NCBI GenBank assembly: GCA_903929895.1
Contig: CAIYWM010000238.1
Coordinates: forward strand, 1-18,384
DNA from: an uncultured Alphaproteobacteria bacterium
Lineage (GTDB): Bacteria > Pseudomonadota > Alphaproteobacteria > Reyranellales > Reyranellaceae
Direction of reading: 5' to 3'
DNA: 18,384 nt
Shown here: positions 7,227 through 14,886 of the stretch, piece after piece
Position numbering within the stretch: the first letter of the stretch is position 1
How the letters are laid out: each line of letters begins with the position of its first letter
Notes under the pieces: model-generated
What the model was told of the DNA's origin: nothing
The model's database searches: none
What the model saw: only the letters and a program-made list of their open reading frames with translations
Position numbers and translations under genes: made by a program

Positions 7227-8903
7227 CTACGGCGGCGTGAGCTTATAGAGCGAGTTCCGGATGTCGGAGCTGACATAGACGATGCCGGTGCGGCCGACCG
7301 CGACCCCGGTCGGCACCAGGGCCGGCGGTCCGCCGGGGAACGGCGCCAGGCCGATGTCGAGGTTGGCGGCGATCACCGTCTTCGCGCCGGTCGCGGGATC
7401 GATGGCGACGACCCTCTTCTGGCCGACTTCGGCAACATAGAGCCGGCCGTCCGGCCCGAGGTCGATGCCCTCCGGGCCGGTGAGGTTGTCGGCGACCACC
7501 CGGCGCGTGCCCGCGGCGACGTCGATCTCGGTGACGACCCCGGCCGAGATCTCGGTGACATAGATCAGCGGGCCCGCCCCATGGACCATGGCGACCGGAC
7601 CGCGCAGCTCCTTCATGACCGTGCTGCGCTCCTTGCCATCGGCGCTCACCTTCACGAGGTTGCCGCTCGCGAGCTCGGCCACATACATCGTGCCGTCGGC
7701 GAACTCGACCGCATCGACGGGGGCCGCGAATTCGCCGAGCGTCGCCACCAGCTTGCCGGTCTTGCGGTCGACCTTCTCGACGGTATTGGAGAACCAGCTC
7801 GACAGCAGCACGTTCTTCGGCCCGACCGAGATGCCGATCGGATAGGCGTGCGTCTCGCCATGCACGCGCAGCACGTCGGTCACGTCGCCGTTGGCGCCGT
7901 CGACCTTGCGATAGCTGAACACGTCGGCCACGTGCACCGTCTCCTTGCCGTCTTCGCTGGTGACGGCGAGGTCGGTTGGGACGGCGAGCTTGCCCTCGAC
8001 GATCGTGCGGTGCGCCCCGGTCTGCTTGTCGACCAGATAGACGCCGTTATCGGTCATCGAGGTGACGAACAGGCGGCCGCGCGAATCGAAGGCGAGATTG
8101 TCGAGGCCGGGCTTCATCGAGGCCACCAGCTTCTTGACCTTGCTGGTGAGGCTCACGCTCCAGATGCCGCCGGTCCCGGTGTCGACGACATAGACGTTGT
8201 CGCGGTTCTGCGGATCGATGTTGGCGGCGGCCGGCGTCTTGAAGCCCGAGGCGATCACCTCGGTGGCGCCGGTCTCGAGATTCACCTTCACGATCTCGCC
8301 CTTGAACCAGAGCGGGCCGTAGAGGAAGCCGTCGTCCTTGTGGACCTCGAAACCGTTGAGGCCGCCCAGCTTCTCGGCGATGCGGCGCAGCTCGTTGCGC
8401 GCCAGCGGTTTGAAGTCGGGCTTGTCGACGTTCTTGATGTCGATCTCGTAGAGGGCGTCGCCGAGGAAGACTTCGGAGACGAACAGCCGTCCGTCCTTGC
8501 CGAACGCAAGTGAGTTCGGGCCGCTCATGCCGTTGGCGACCTCGATGGTCTTGCCGTTCGGCTTGCGGACATAGACCTTGCCGATCAGGAAGGCCGTCCA
8601 CGCCATCGTGCCGTCGTCGGCGAAGGCGATGTCGTCGGCCATGCCGGTCGGCGGATCGATCACGCGGTCGACCTCTCCCGAATCGACCTGCACGCGGTAG
8701 AGGGTCTGGCCGATCACCGAGCCGGCGAACAGCTGGTCGTCCTTGTTGAAGGCAAGCCCGTGCACCCCGTGGAACCACGAACCCGGGACCAGGAACTGCT
8801 GGCTGTATTCCTTGGGCGGCGGCGCTTCGGCCTGCTGCGCCCACACGCCACTGGTTACGCCGAACGCAAGCACCGCCGACGCGACAATGCGGCCCAACCC
8901 CAT
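7227..8903 (-). CDS. Exported beta-propeller protein, SMP-30/NHL-like, twelve repeats
   Basis: The product is 558 residues with a signal peptide (MGLGRIVASAVLAFGVTSGVWA, then QQAEAPP), so it is probably periplasmic. The mature part contains about twelve copies of a propeller-blade pattern, hydrophobic-D/A-x-G-x-hydrophobic-Y/F-V followed by a second strand. Examples are NSLAFGKDGRLFVSEV, DNLAFDSRGRLFVTSM, VDAVEFADGTMYVAEL and EGIDLGPDGRLYVAEV. Twelve blades fit two six-bladed propellers in tandem. Related SMP-30/gluconolactonase proteins hydrolyse lactones, but many NHL-type propellers only bind ligands, and I cannot pick out a metal-binding set. An upstream in-frame codon at 8987 adds 28 residues that spoil the signal peptide; the ATG at 8903 has GGAGG about 7 nt before it and is preferred. 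It is the first gene of an operon with the MBL and SDR genes. Confidence 0.9.
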   Translation of the reverse strand: MGLGRIVASAVLAFGVTSGVWAQQAEAPPPKEYSQQFLVPGSWFHGVHGLAFNKDDQLFAGSVIGQTLYRVQVDSGEVDRVIDPPTGMADDIAFADDGTMAWTAFLIGKVYVRKPNGKTIEVANGMSGPNSLAFGKDGRLFVSEVFLGDALYEIDIKNVDKPDFKPLARNELRRIAEKLGGLNGFEVHKDDGFLYGPLWFKGEIVKVNLETGATEVIASGFKTPAAANIDPQNRDNVYVVDTGTGGIWSVSLTSKVKKLVASMKPGLDNLAFDSRGRLFVTSMTDNGVYLVDKQTGAHRTIVEGKLAVPTDLAVTSEDGKETVHVADVFSYRKVDGANGDVTDVLRVHGETHAYPIGISVGPKNVLLSSWFSNTVEKVDRKTGKLVATLGEFAAPVDAVEFADGTMYVAELASGNLVKVSADGKERSTVMKELRGPVAMVHGAGPLIYVTEISAGVVTEIDVAAGTRRVVADNLTGPEGIDLGPDGRLYVAEVGQKRVVAIDPATGAKTVIAANLDIGLAPFPGGPPALVPTGVAVGRTGIVYVSSDIRNSLYKLTPP

Positions 8904-8959
8904 CCCGTTTCCTCCGACCGACCCACTCGCGGCGCGGACTTTAGACCGCGTGACAGGTT

Positions 8960-8987
8960 TTGTAACGCCGAACCCTTCGGCTACCAT
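8960..8987 (+). promoter_or_regulatory. Weak sigma70-like promoter candidate for the CoA-transferase gene
   Basis: TTGTAA (8960-8965) and TACCAT (8982-8987) are 16 nt apart, each matching 4 of 6 consensus bases. Transcription would start near 8994, about 35 nt before the ATG at 9029. The match is only fair. It overlaps the inverted repeats at 8967-8996. Confidence 0.3.
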
Positions 8988-8996
8988 CAGGGTTCG
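8967..8996. promoter_or_regulatory. Overlapping inverted repeats in the divergent promoter region (possible operator)
   Basis: Two perfect inverted repeats share bases. GCCGAA/TTCGGC (8967-8972 and 8976-8981) has a 3-nt loop. CGAACCCT/AGGGTTCG (8969-8976 and 8989-8996) has a 12-nt spacer. They lie in the 125-nt gap between the propeller operon and the CoA-transferase gene and overlap the weak promoter candidate. An operator for a shared regulator is possible, but no regulator gene is adjacent. Only one of the two stems could form in RNA at a time. Confidence 0.4.
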
Positions 8997-9028
8997 ATAG
9001 AAGAACGCTCATTCTGCAGGAGGAAATC

Positions 9029-10180
9029 ATGGCGGGTCCGCTCACGGGACTGACGATCGTCGAACTGGCCGGAATCGGTCCCGGCCCGATGTGCTCGATG
9101 ATGCTGGGCGACATGGGCGCCGACGTGATCCGGGTCGACCGCACCAAGGCGCATGTCATGGACCGGCTGGCCGACCCGAAATTTGCGGTCCACAACAGGA
9201 GCCGCCGTTCGGTCTCCGTCGACCTGCAGAGCAAGGCGGGCGTCGAGGTCGTGCTGCGCCTGATCGAGAAGGCCGACGGCATGACCGAGCCGTTCCGTCC
9301 CGGTGTCGCCGAGCGGCTGGGGCTCGGCCCCGATGTCTGCCTCGCGCGCAATCCGAAGCTCGTGTACGGCCGCATGACCGGCTGGGGCCAGGAAGGCCCG
9401 CTCGCCAAGGCGGCGGGGCACGACATCATCTACATTGCACTGACCGGCGCCCTGCACGCGATCGGCAGCAAGGACAAGCCGATGCCGCCGCTCAACCTGG
9501 TGGGCGATTTCGGTGGCGGCGGCATGCTGCTGGCCTTCGGCATGGTGTGCGGCCTGCTCGAGGCGCAGCGCTCCGGCAAGGGCCAGGTGGTCGACGCCGC
9601 CATGGTCGACGGCGCGGCCCTGCTGCTGGGCGGGATCTACGGCATGGCCGGGGCCGGCCTGTGGAACGACGAGCGAGAGAGCAACATGCTCGACGGCGGC
9701 GCGCATTTCTATGGCACCTACGAGACCAAGGACGGCAAGCATGTCTGCATCGGCTCGATCGAGCCGCAATTCTATGCGCTGCTGCTCGAGAAGACCGGCC
9801 TGAAGGACGAGCCGCTGCCGGCGCAGATGGACCGCAAGGCATGGGGCCAGCTCAAGGAGCGGCTGGGCGCCATCTTCAAGACCAGGACGCGCGACGAATG
9901 GTGCGCGATCATGGAAGGCACCGACATCTGCTTTGCGCCGGTGCTCAGCATGAAGGAAGCGCCGACGCACGCCCATGCCAAGGCGCGCAACGCCTATGTC
10001 GACGTGGCCGGCTTCCCGCAGCCCGCCGCCGCGCCGCGCTTCTCGCGCACCAAGGAGAGCGTGAAGGGCCCTGCGGCCAAGCGCGGCCAGCATACCGACG
10101 AGATCCTGTCCGAGCGCGGTTTCTCGGCCAAGGAGATCGGCGACCTGAAGGCCGCCGGTGTCGTCGGCCCGCAGGCCTGA
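9029..10180 (+). CDS. CaiB/BaiF family CoA-transferase, alpha-methylacyl-CoA racemase-like
   Basis: The product is 383 residues, the usual length for this family. The start ([17 protein letters not shown]) and the [14 protein letters not shown] segment are typical. The residues known to act in alpha-methylacyl-CoA racemase are present at the expected places: GHD (H131, D132), [11 protein letters not shown] (D160) and IGSIEPQFY (E245). This favours a racemase over a pure CoA-transferase, although the family cannot be split reliably by eye. Its role would be to epimerise 2-methylacyl-CoA or move CoA between acids in the cytoplasm. AGGAGG lies 5 nt before the ATG, a strong ribosome site. The gene diverges from the propeller/MBL/SDR operon across 125 nt and is followed after 24 nt by the EI24 gene on the same strand. 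Confidence 0.95.
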   Translation: MAGPLTGLTIVELAGIGPGPMCSMMLGDMGADVIRVDRTKAHVMDRLADPKFAVHNRSRRSVSVDLQSKAGVEVVLRLIEKADGMTEPFRPGVAERLGLGPDVCLARNPKLVYGRMTGWGQEGPLAKAAGHDIIYIALTGALHAIGSKDKPMPPLNLVGDFGGGGMLLAFGMVCGLLEAQRSGKGQVVDAAMVDGAALLLGGIYGMAGAGLWNDERESNMLDGGAHFYGTYETKDGKHVCIGSIEPQFYALLLEKTGLKDEPLPAQMDRKAWGQLKERLGAIFKTRTRDEWCAIMEGTDICFAPVLSMKEAPTHAHAKARNAYVDVAGFPQPAAAPRFSRTKESVKGPAAKRGQHTDEILSERGFSAKEIGDLKAAGVVGPQA

Positions 10181-10204
10181 TGTCACAATGATGATGGGAC
10201 GCCC

Positions 10205-10900
10205 ATGATCCGTGCCTTCGAACTGGCGGTGCAGCAGCTTGGCGACCCCAAGCTGCGCGTCATCGTCTGGCAGTCGCTGGCCCTGTCGCTGGTGCTGCAG
10301 ATCGCGCTGGGCGTGCTGGCCTGGTGGGGACTGCAATCGCTTGCGACCTTCCAGTGGTCGTGGGTGAACGAGACGATCCGCTGGCTGGGCGGCGGCGCCG
10401 TGGCGGTCCTGGCGCTGATGCTGTTCCCGGCCAGCTTCGGCATCGTCATCTCGATCTTCATGGAGCGGATCGCCGACATCGTCGAGGCGCGACACTATCC
10501 GCAGCTCGGCCCCGCCCGCGGCATTCCGCTCTGGACCGGGCTCTGGTCGGGCATCGTGTTCCTGCTCACCCTGCTGGCGATCAACCTGGTGATGCTGCCC
10601 TTCTATATCGTCGCCCTGTTCGTCGCCGGGCTGGGCGCCGTCCTCTTCTATGGCGTCAATGGCTGGCTGGCCGGCCGCGAATACTACGAACAGGTCGCGC
10701 TGCGCCGGCGCGACCCGGCCGAGGTCAAGGCCTGGCGCAAGGCCAATGCCGTCACCCTGTGGCTCACCGGCATCGCCATCGTCTTCCTGGGCACCATCCC
10801 GATCCTCAACCTGATCGTGCCGGTCCTCGGCGTGGCGACGATGGTCCATATCGCCCAAACGCTGAAGCCGCCCCTTAACCGGCCGATGACGCCGCGTTAA
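10205..10900 (+). CDS. EI24/CysZ-like integral membrane protein
   Basis: The product is 231 residues with membrane segments at about 20-43, 61-85, 112-152 (probably a hairpin) and 183-218. The ERIADIVEARHYP segment (87-99) and NGWLAGREYYE (152-162) fit the EI24 domain shared with the bacterial CysZ sulfate permease, where an Asn-Gly-x-x-x-Gly-Arg-Glu-Tyr stretch is typical. CysZ transports sulfate, but alphaproteobacterial EI24 proteins are mostly uncharacterised, and no sulfur gene is near, so transport is not claimed. It lies 24 nt after the CoA-transferase gene and 9 nt before the lipoprotein gene, so co-transcription is likely. Confidence 0.85.
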   Translation: MIRAFELAVQQLGDPKLRVIVWQSLALSLVLQIALGVLAWWGLQSLATFQWSWVNETIRWLGGGAVAVLALMLFPASFGIVISIFMERIADIVEARHYPQLGPARGIPLWTGLWSGIVFLLTLLAINLVMLPFYIVALFVAGLGAVLFYGVNGWLAGREYYEQVALRRRDPAEVKAWRKANAVTLWLTGIAIVFLGTIPILNLIVPVLGVATMVHIAQTLKPPLNRPMTPR

Positions 10901-10909
10901 AGTGAGACC

Positions 10910-11299
10910 ATGAAATCTGCATTTGGGGCACTCGCGGCCGTCCTTCTGCTGGCCGGCTGCCAGACCGACGGCCCTCAGGAATATTCGCTGGGCGCCGGGG
11001 AGAAAGGCGTCTTCAGCTCGCGCAACGCCGGCTCGCCAATCCCTGCTGAGCGCATCAAGGGTCTGGACGAGGCGCAACTGGTCGCCTTGTTCGGCGCGCC
11101 GCAGCTCGACCGCAAGGACGGAACGGCCCGCGTGCTGCGCTACAAGTCGGACGCCTGCACCCTCTTCGTGTCGATGTACCAGCGCGACGGCCAGCCCTTT
11201 AAGGCCGAGTTCGCCGACGCCTACGACACCCATCTGCGGCCCCTGCCGCCCGACCAGTGCGCCGGTTCCATCGCGGCGCAGAAGAAGCGCGTCGCCTGA
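10910..11299 (+). CDS. Small lipoprotein of unknown function
   Basis: The product is 129 residues. It starts with a lipoprotein signal, MKSAFGALAAVLLLAGC, with the lipobox LAGC at C17. Residue 18 is Gln rather than Asp, so outer-membrane sorting is plausible. The mature part has a short fold with LVALFGAPQLDRKDGTARVLRYKSDACTL broken into the patterns LFGxP and RVLRYKSDAC, reminiscent of small SmpA/OmlA-like lipoproteins, but this is resemblance only. It has two further cysteines (in SDAC and DQCAG) that might pair. It follows the EI24 gene by 9 nt and is convergent with the alpha/beta hydrolase gene. Confidence 0.82.
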   Translation: MKSAFGALAAVLLLAGCQTDGPQEYSLGAGEKGVFSSRNAGSPIPAERIKGLDEAQLVALFGAPQLDRKDGTARVLRYKSDACTLFVSMYQRDGQPFKAEFADAYDTHLRPLPPDQCAGSIAAQKKRVA

Positions 11300-11312
11300 C
11301 ATCGCGGTCAGG
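11295..11312. terminator. Small hairpin between convergent lipoprotein and hydrolase genes
   Basis: CCTGAC and GTCAGG form a 6-bp stem around ATCGCG. It overlaps the lipoprotein stop codon and ends one base before the hydrolase stop. It is short and has no T-run, so it is only a weak candidate for a shared terminator. Confidence 0.25.
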
Positions 11313-12803
11313 TCAGGTCCCGCTTTCCCCGGACAACCGCTGCCACAGCGCGGCGATGGCTGCACAGGCCCGCTCCCGGGCGATCATGTCGAGATGGCCG
11401 AGCCCTGGCACCACTTCGACTGAAATGCGCGGATTGAGGTCCTTGAGTAGTGGCGCGTACTGCTCCGCCCGGAACAGCTCATCGTTCGCGCCTACGGCAA
11501 TGATCATCGGCCGGTCGATGCGCGCAATCTCGCGCCGCCAGTCGCGGCTGAGCTGAAGGCCCGCGGCGAGCCGGAACGAATAGACAGGCGTGCGAGTCTC
11601 GCTCGGCCCGGAAGCCGTGGCGAAGCGCACGACCGGCAGACCCTGGAACCAGGCCATGCCTAAACCGTCGAGGATCGTGAGCGCGACCACGCGCGGCACG
11701 GCCACACTCGCCCAGCCGCCGGAGGCGGGGCGCGTCGTGGGGGCATCGGGCGCGATGAAGGGTGAGATCGCGAGATAGGCATCGAAGACCTGCCGGTTGG
11801 CGCCGCTGGCCACGCGCAGCACGAAGCCGCCGCCGGACGAGAAGCCGATCAAGGTCCGCTGGATCTTCGGATCGGTGAGGCCGGTCGCCTCGAGGAAATC
11901 CATGAGATCGTCGTCGAGCTGACTGCGATACGAGGTGTCGCCATTGGCCGTGCCGCTGCCGCCATGGCCGCGCAGGCTGATCGAATAGACCGTGGCCCCC
12001 GCCGCCTGCAGCGCCTGCGCCGACTTGTGCATCGAGATGTTGGTACCCGACGAACCATGGACCAGCACGACGGCGCGGTCGGGGCGGGCCGGATAGACCC
12101 GGTAGGCGAGCGGTGCACCGTCGCGCGCCGCCACGCGCCGCACCGGGGGAAGCTCGGCCATGTTCCAGGTCGACATGCCGGGCAGCGAATCGCCCGCGAG
12201 CAGGCGCGGCAGTTCACCGGGACTGCTGAAGGCAATGACACTGCTGAAGCCCGCAGCCACGGTCAGCAGGAAGATCGCAGGCGCCCAATGGAGCCGCCGG
12301 ATCCAGCGGCTGGACCGGCCGCCGATACCGCCCAGCCAGCCGAGGCCGAGGCCGGCCACGAAGCCGCCGACACCGCCGGCCAGGGCGATCCACGCCGGAT
12401 CGGCACGAAGCGCGGGCGCCATCCCGAAGACAACGCCCAGCGCGTAGCGGACGGCGAAGATCGAGATGCCGAAGACCAGCATGAACCAGCCGCCGGCGAT
12501 CTCCAGCCGTCCATCGTCGAGGCGTCGCACGGTGCGGCGGCGGCCCAGCAGGTCACCCAGCGGCAGGGCGATCGCCAACGCCGCCAGCCAGGCGACCAGG
12601 GCCAGCGCCGGCTGGACGGCCTGGCCGATGCCGACGAAGGACAGGACCAACCCGACGACCGGCAGGATCGCCAACCGCCACAGCGGGAGCGTCCGGGCGC
12701 GCAGGCCGAGCACCCCCAGCCAGACCACGAGCACCATCAGCGGCCACACCCAGAGGGGCGTGTTCGTGACGATCTGGAAGAGGATCTGGAACGGCTGCGA
12801 CAT
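11313..12803 (-). CDS. Polytopic membrane protein with C-terminal alpha/beta hydrolase domain
   Basis: The product is 496 residues. The first 200 or so hold about six hydrophobic segments (near 15-35, 41-63, 64-84, 104-124, 136-161 and 174-194). The rest is an alpha/beta hydrolase with the oxyanion loop VHGSSG (H249), the nucleophile elbow GFSSG (S322), the acid in GANDELF (D441) and the base in GLGHLD (H470), so the triad is complete. It is probably a membrane-bound esterase or lipase-like enzyme of unknown substrate. A GTG at 12836 would lengthen it by 11 residues, but the ATG at 12803 has GGAG about 6-7 nt before it and is preferred. It diverges from the membrane LytTR regulator gene across 119 nt, so that regulator may control it. 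Confidence 0.88.
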   Translation of the reverse strand: MSQPFQILFQIVTNTPLWVWPLMVLVVWLGVLGLRARTLPLWRLAILPVVGLVLSFVGIGQAVQPALALVAWLAALAIALPLGDLLGRRRTVRRLDDGRLEIAGGWFMLVFGISIFAVRYALGVVFGMAPALRADPAWIALAGGVGGFVAGLGLGWLGGIGGRSSRWIRRLHWAPAIFLLTVAAGFSSVIAFSSPGELPRLLAGDSLPGMSTWNMAELPPVRRVAARDGAPLAYRVYPARPDRAVVLVHGSSGTNISMHKSAQALQAAGATVYSISLRGHGGSGTANGDTSYRSQLDDDLMDFLEATGLTDPKIQRTLIGFSSGGGFVLRVASGANRQVFDAYLAISPFIAPDAPTTRPASGGWASVAVPRVVALTILDGLGMAWFQGLPVVRFATASGPSETRTPVYSFRLAAGLQLSRDWRREIARIDRPMIIAVGANDELFRAEQYAPLLKDLNPRISVEVVPGLGHLDMIARERACAAIAALWQRLSGESGT

Positions 12804-12922
12804 GACGGGCTCCGGGGAAGACGGCGTTGCCCTCACCTTCCGTGCGGCGCCGGTTCCGATCCATCGTCGCTGCGTGGAAGTGCTGGCGTTTTTCGCGATC
12901 TGCCGTCATTCATCCGTTCACG

Positions 12923-13741
12923 ATGCGCGAATCGCCTTACGTTCGGTCGCTCCCGTACCAGCTGCTGCCGGTGCTCGGCATCGCCGTCGTCCTGGCCGTG
13001 CTCGGACCGTTCGGGACCTACGAGCGCATGGACCTGACGCAACGGCTGGCCCATTTCGGAATCATCGGCGCCCTGAGCTGGATCCAGGTCGTCCTGCTCG
13101 CCGCCTGGTTCGGCACCATCGAGCCGATCGACCGCTGGCCGGTGGCCGGCCGGATGACCCTGGTCGGCCTGCTGGCGGCGGTGCCCAGCACCTTCGAGGT
13201 CATCGCCGTCCATTCATGGCTGGTGAAGCCAATTCCGCTGTCGCTGGCGCCGAAGCTCTATCCGGAGAATGCCTTCCTGACGGTGGTCGTCTCGATCATG
13301 ATCGGTCTGTTCGTCGAGCAGCGCCTGCGCGCCAAGGCCGACGCCGAGCGCGAGCGGGTCGCCGCCCTGCCCGTGCCTGCCGCCCCGCAACCGGACGCCG
13401 CGCCTCCCGCCGCCCCCGACTTCCTGCGTCGGGTCCCGCCGGCCCTGGGCCGCGACCTTCTCGCGCTCGAAATGGAGGATCATTATCTGCGCATTCACAC
13501 CGCCCTCGGCAGCGACCTGGTGTTGATGCGCCTGCGCGATGCGCTGGCGGAGCTGGGGCCTGACCGCGGACGGCAGGTCCATCGCTCCTGGTGGGTGGCG
13601 GAGGGCGCCGTCGCCTCGGTGGATCGAAGCGCCGGCCGGCTCGTCCTGGTCCTGCGCAACGGCCTGCAGGTCCCGGTGAGCAAGACCTATCGCGACAGCG
13701 TCAAGGAAGCAGGCTGGCTTACCAACACTTTGTCATCCTGA
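12923..13741 (+). CDS. Membrane-anchored LytTR-domain transcriptional regulator
   Basis: The product is 272 residues. Four membrane segments (about 12-31, 43-63, 78-100 and 115-135) are followed by a charged then Pro/Ala-rich linker (136-168) and a LytTR DNA-binding domain (about 170-266). The domain shows ALEMEDHYLRIHT, LMRLRDALAEL, QVHRSWWV and LVLRNGLQVPVSKTYRD, all typical of LytTR. There is no receiver domain, so it would sense a signal through its membrane part as a one-component regulator. The ATG at 12923 is preferred because the upstream extension is Arg-rich and would overlap the neighbouring promoter region, but no strong ribosome site is visible. Its TGA stop lies inside the palindromic repeat that follows. 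It diverges from a membrane hydrolase gene. Confidence 0.9.
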   Translation: MRESPYVRSLPYQLLPVLGIAVVLAVLGPFGTYERMDLTQRLAHFGIIGALSWIQVVLLAAWFGTIEPIDRWPVAGRMTLVGLLAAVPSTFEVIAVHSWLVKPIPLSLAPKLYPENAFLTVVVSIMIGLFVEQRLRAKADAERERVAALPVPAAPQPDAAPPAAPDFLRRVPPALGRDLLALEMEDHYLRIHTALGSDLVLMRLRDALAELGPDRGRQVHRSWWVAEGAVASVDRSAGRLVLVLRNGLQVPVSKTYRDSVKEAGWLTNTLSS

Positions 13742-13817
13742 GCGCAGCGAAGGATCTCACATCCGTTACGGAGTGCTTCGGTCGATCCGTGAGGTCCTTC
13801 GCTTCGCTCAGGACGAC
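13732..13817. repeat. Imperfect intergenic palindrome (REP-like element)
   Basis: Two 29-nt arms, 13732-13760 and 13789-13817, are inverted and match at 26 of 29 positions around a 28-nt centre. The core is CATCCTGAGCGCAGCGAAGG. Elements with this core are widespread between genes in many alphaproteobacteria. It fills the gap between the convergent LytTR and dioxygenase genes and could fold into a long stem that ends transcription from both sides. It begins inside the last codons of the LytTR gene. Confidence 0.85.
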
Positions 13818-13835
13818 AGTTCTGCAGGGCCTGAT

Positions 13836-14879
13836 CTACTTGCCGCCGCGATCCTCGCGCCAGAGGTCGAGCTTCTCCTGGATCGGGCGATCGGAGAAGG
13901 AGAACAGGACGGCGTCGCTGTCGGCGCGATGCTCGACCCTGGCCCAGCTCGGCACGACGAAGTGGTCGCGCTTCTTCCAGCGCATCACCGTGTCGCCGAT
14001 CCGGCTTTCACCCTCGCCTTCGACCACCGAGAAGACCGTGCCGTCGGTGCTGCGATAGGGCGCGGTCGCGAAGCCCTTCGGGATCAGCTGCATGAAGGTG
14101 CCCATGGTGGCGATCGGGGCGCCGCCGCTCGCCGGATTGACGTAGCGCAGCTTGTAGCCATGGCAGGGATCGGGCGCGCCGGCCCTGGCCAGCCCCTGCA
14201 GGGCCTCACGCGTGCGCGCGTAGGGATAGTTGAAGATCGGCGAGGTCTGCTTCGAGGGCTTCCAGTCGACCGGCAGGAGACCGCTCGCGAACTTCGCGTC
14301 GGAGGTGCCCCGCGGCGTCGTCACGACCTGCTCGTCGGTCTCGCCGTTCTCCGCGAAGCCCGCGTTGAACATCGCGACCAGCGGGATATCGAGCCCGTCC
14401 AGCCACACCATCGGCTTCGACGAATCGTTGCCGTGATCGTGCCAGGTCCAGGTCGGCGTGATCACGAAGTCGCCCTCGTGCATGAGCGTGCGCTCGCCGT
14501 CGACGGCGGTGTAGGCGCCTTCGCCCTCGACGATGAAGCGCAAGGCCGACTGGGTGTGACGATGGCTGGGCGCCACTTCCCCCGGCAGGATCAGCTGCAG
14601 GCCGGCATAGAGCGTCGGCGTGATGCAGGCGCTGCCCGTCATTGCCGGATTCTCGAGGATCAGCACCCGCCGCACCGCTTCCTTGGCGGTGATGAGCGTG
14701 CCGGACTCCATCAGGAACGGGCGAACCTTGTCGTAGTCCCAGTGCGCGGGCTGGTACTTCGGCGCGGGCCTCGGCGGCACGAGCTGGTGCAGCGATTCCC
14801 AGAGCGGCGCCATCGAAAGGCCGCCGATACGCTCGTAGAAGTCGCGCCGCGCGTTGTTGCCTGTGGTCGGCGAAGACAC
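13836..14879 (-). CDS. Gentisate 1,2-dioxygenase-like bicupin ring-cleavage dioxygenase
   Basis: The product is 347 residues from the GTG at 14879, the length expected for this family. Gentisate dioxygenase opens 2,5-dihydroxybenzoate to maleylpyruvate using Fe(II). The N-terminal cupin has the iron ligands in SHRH (H106, H108) and WHDHG (H147), with ALRFIVEGEGAYT between them. The C-terminal cupin (about 240-335) has GTVFSVVEGEGE and DHFVVPSWA. The conserved start FYERIGG and the P-x-W...Y segments agree. A related salicylate or 1-hydroxy-2-naphthoate dioxygenase is the main alternative. The longer frame to 14957 would overlap the upstream gene and looks like non-coding residue use; the GTG sits 7 nt after that gene's stop, and its ribosome site is weak. 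No maleylpyruvate isomerase or fumarylpyruvate hydrolase gene is visible. Confidence 0.9.
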   Translation of the reverse strand: MSSPTTGNNARRDFYERIGGLSMAPLWESLHQLVPPRPAPKYQPAHWDYDKVRPFLMESGTLITAKEAVRRVLILENPAMTGSACITPTLYAGLQLILPGEVAPSHRHTQSALRFIVEGEGAYTAVDGERTLMHEGDFVITPTWTWHDHGNDSSKPMVWLDGLDIPLVAMFNAGFAENGETDEQVVTTPRGTSDAKFASGLLPVDWKPSKQTSPIFNYPYARTREALQGLARAGAPDPCHGYKLRYVNPASGGAPIATMGTFMQLIPKGFATAPYRSTDGTVFSVVEGEGESRIGDTVMRWKKRDHFVVPSWARVEHRADSDAVLFSFSDRPIQEKLDLWREDRGGK

Positions 14880-14886
14880 TGAGTGC

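Noticed and set aside
5490..8513. A 1,007-codon open frame on the plus strand
   Set aside because: It runs antisense through three clear genes (SDR, MBL, propeller), is rich in His, Asp and Arg, and has no recognisable motif.
8987..11365. A 792-codon open frame on the minus strand
   Set aside because: It is antisense to the CoA-transferase, EI24 and lipoprotein genes, which all have strong family evidence and ribosome sites.
12804..12922. Possible LytTR binding repeats (several CGTT-like words in the divergent gap)
   Set aside because: The words are spaced about 27-28 and 62 nt apart, not the roughly 21-22 nt expected for LytTR direct repeats, so they were not called as sites.
11964..13037. 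A 357-codon plus-strand frame opposite the hydrolase
   Set aside because: Its residues are Arg/Gln/Asp-rich low-complexity, and it conflicts with the complete catalytic triad read from the other strand.
13773..14882. A 369-codon plus-strand frame opposite the gentisate dioxygenase-like gene
   Set aside because: It is a shadow frame starting inside the palindromic repeat; the minus strand shows a complete bicupin protein.
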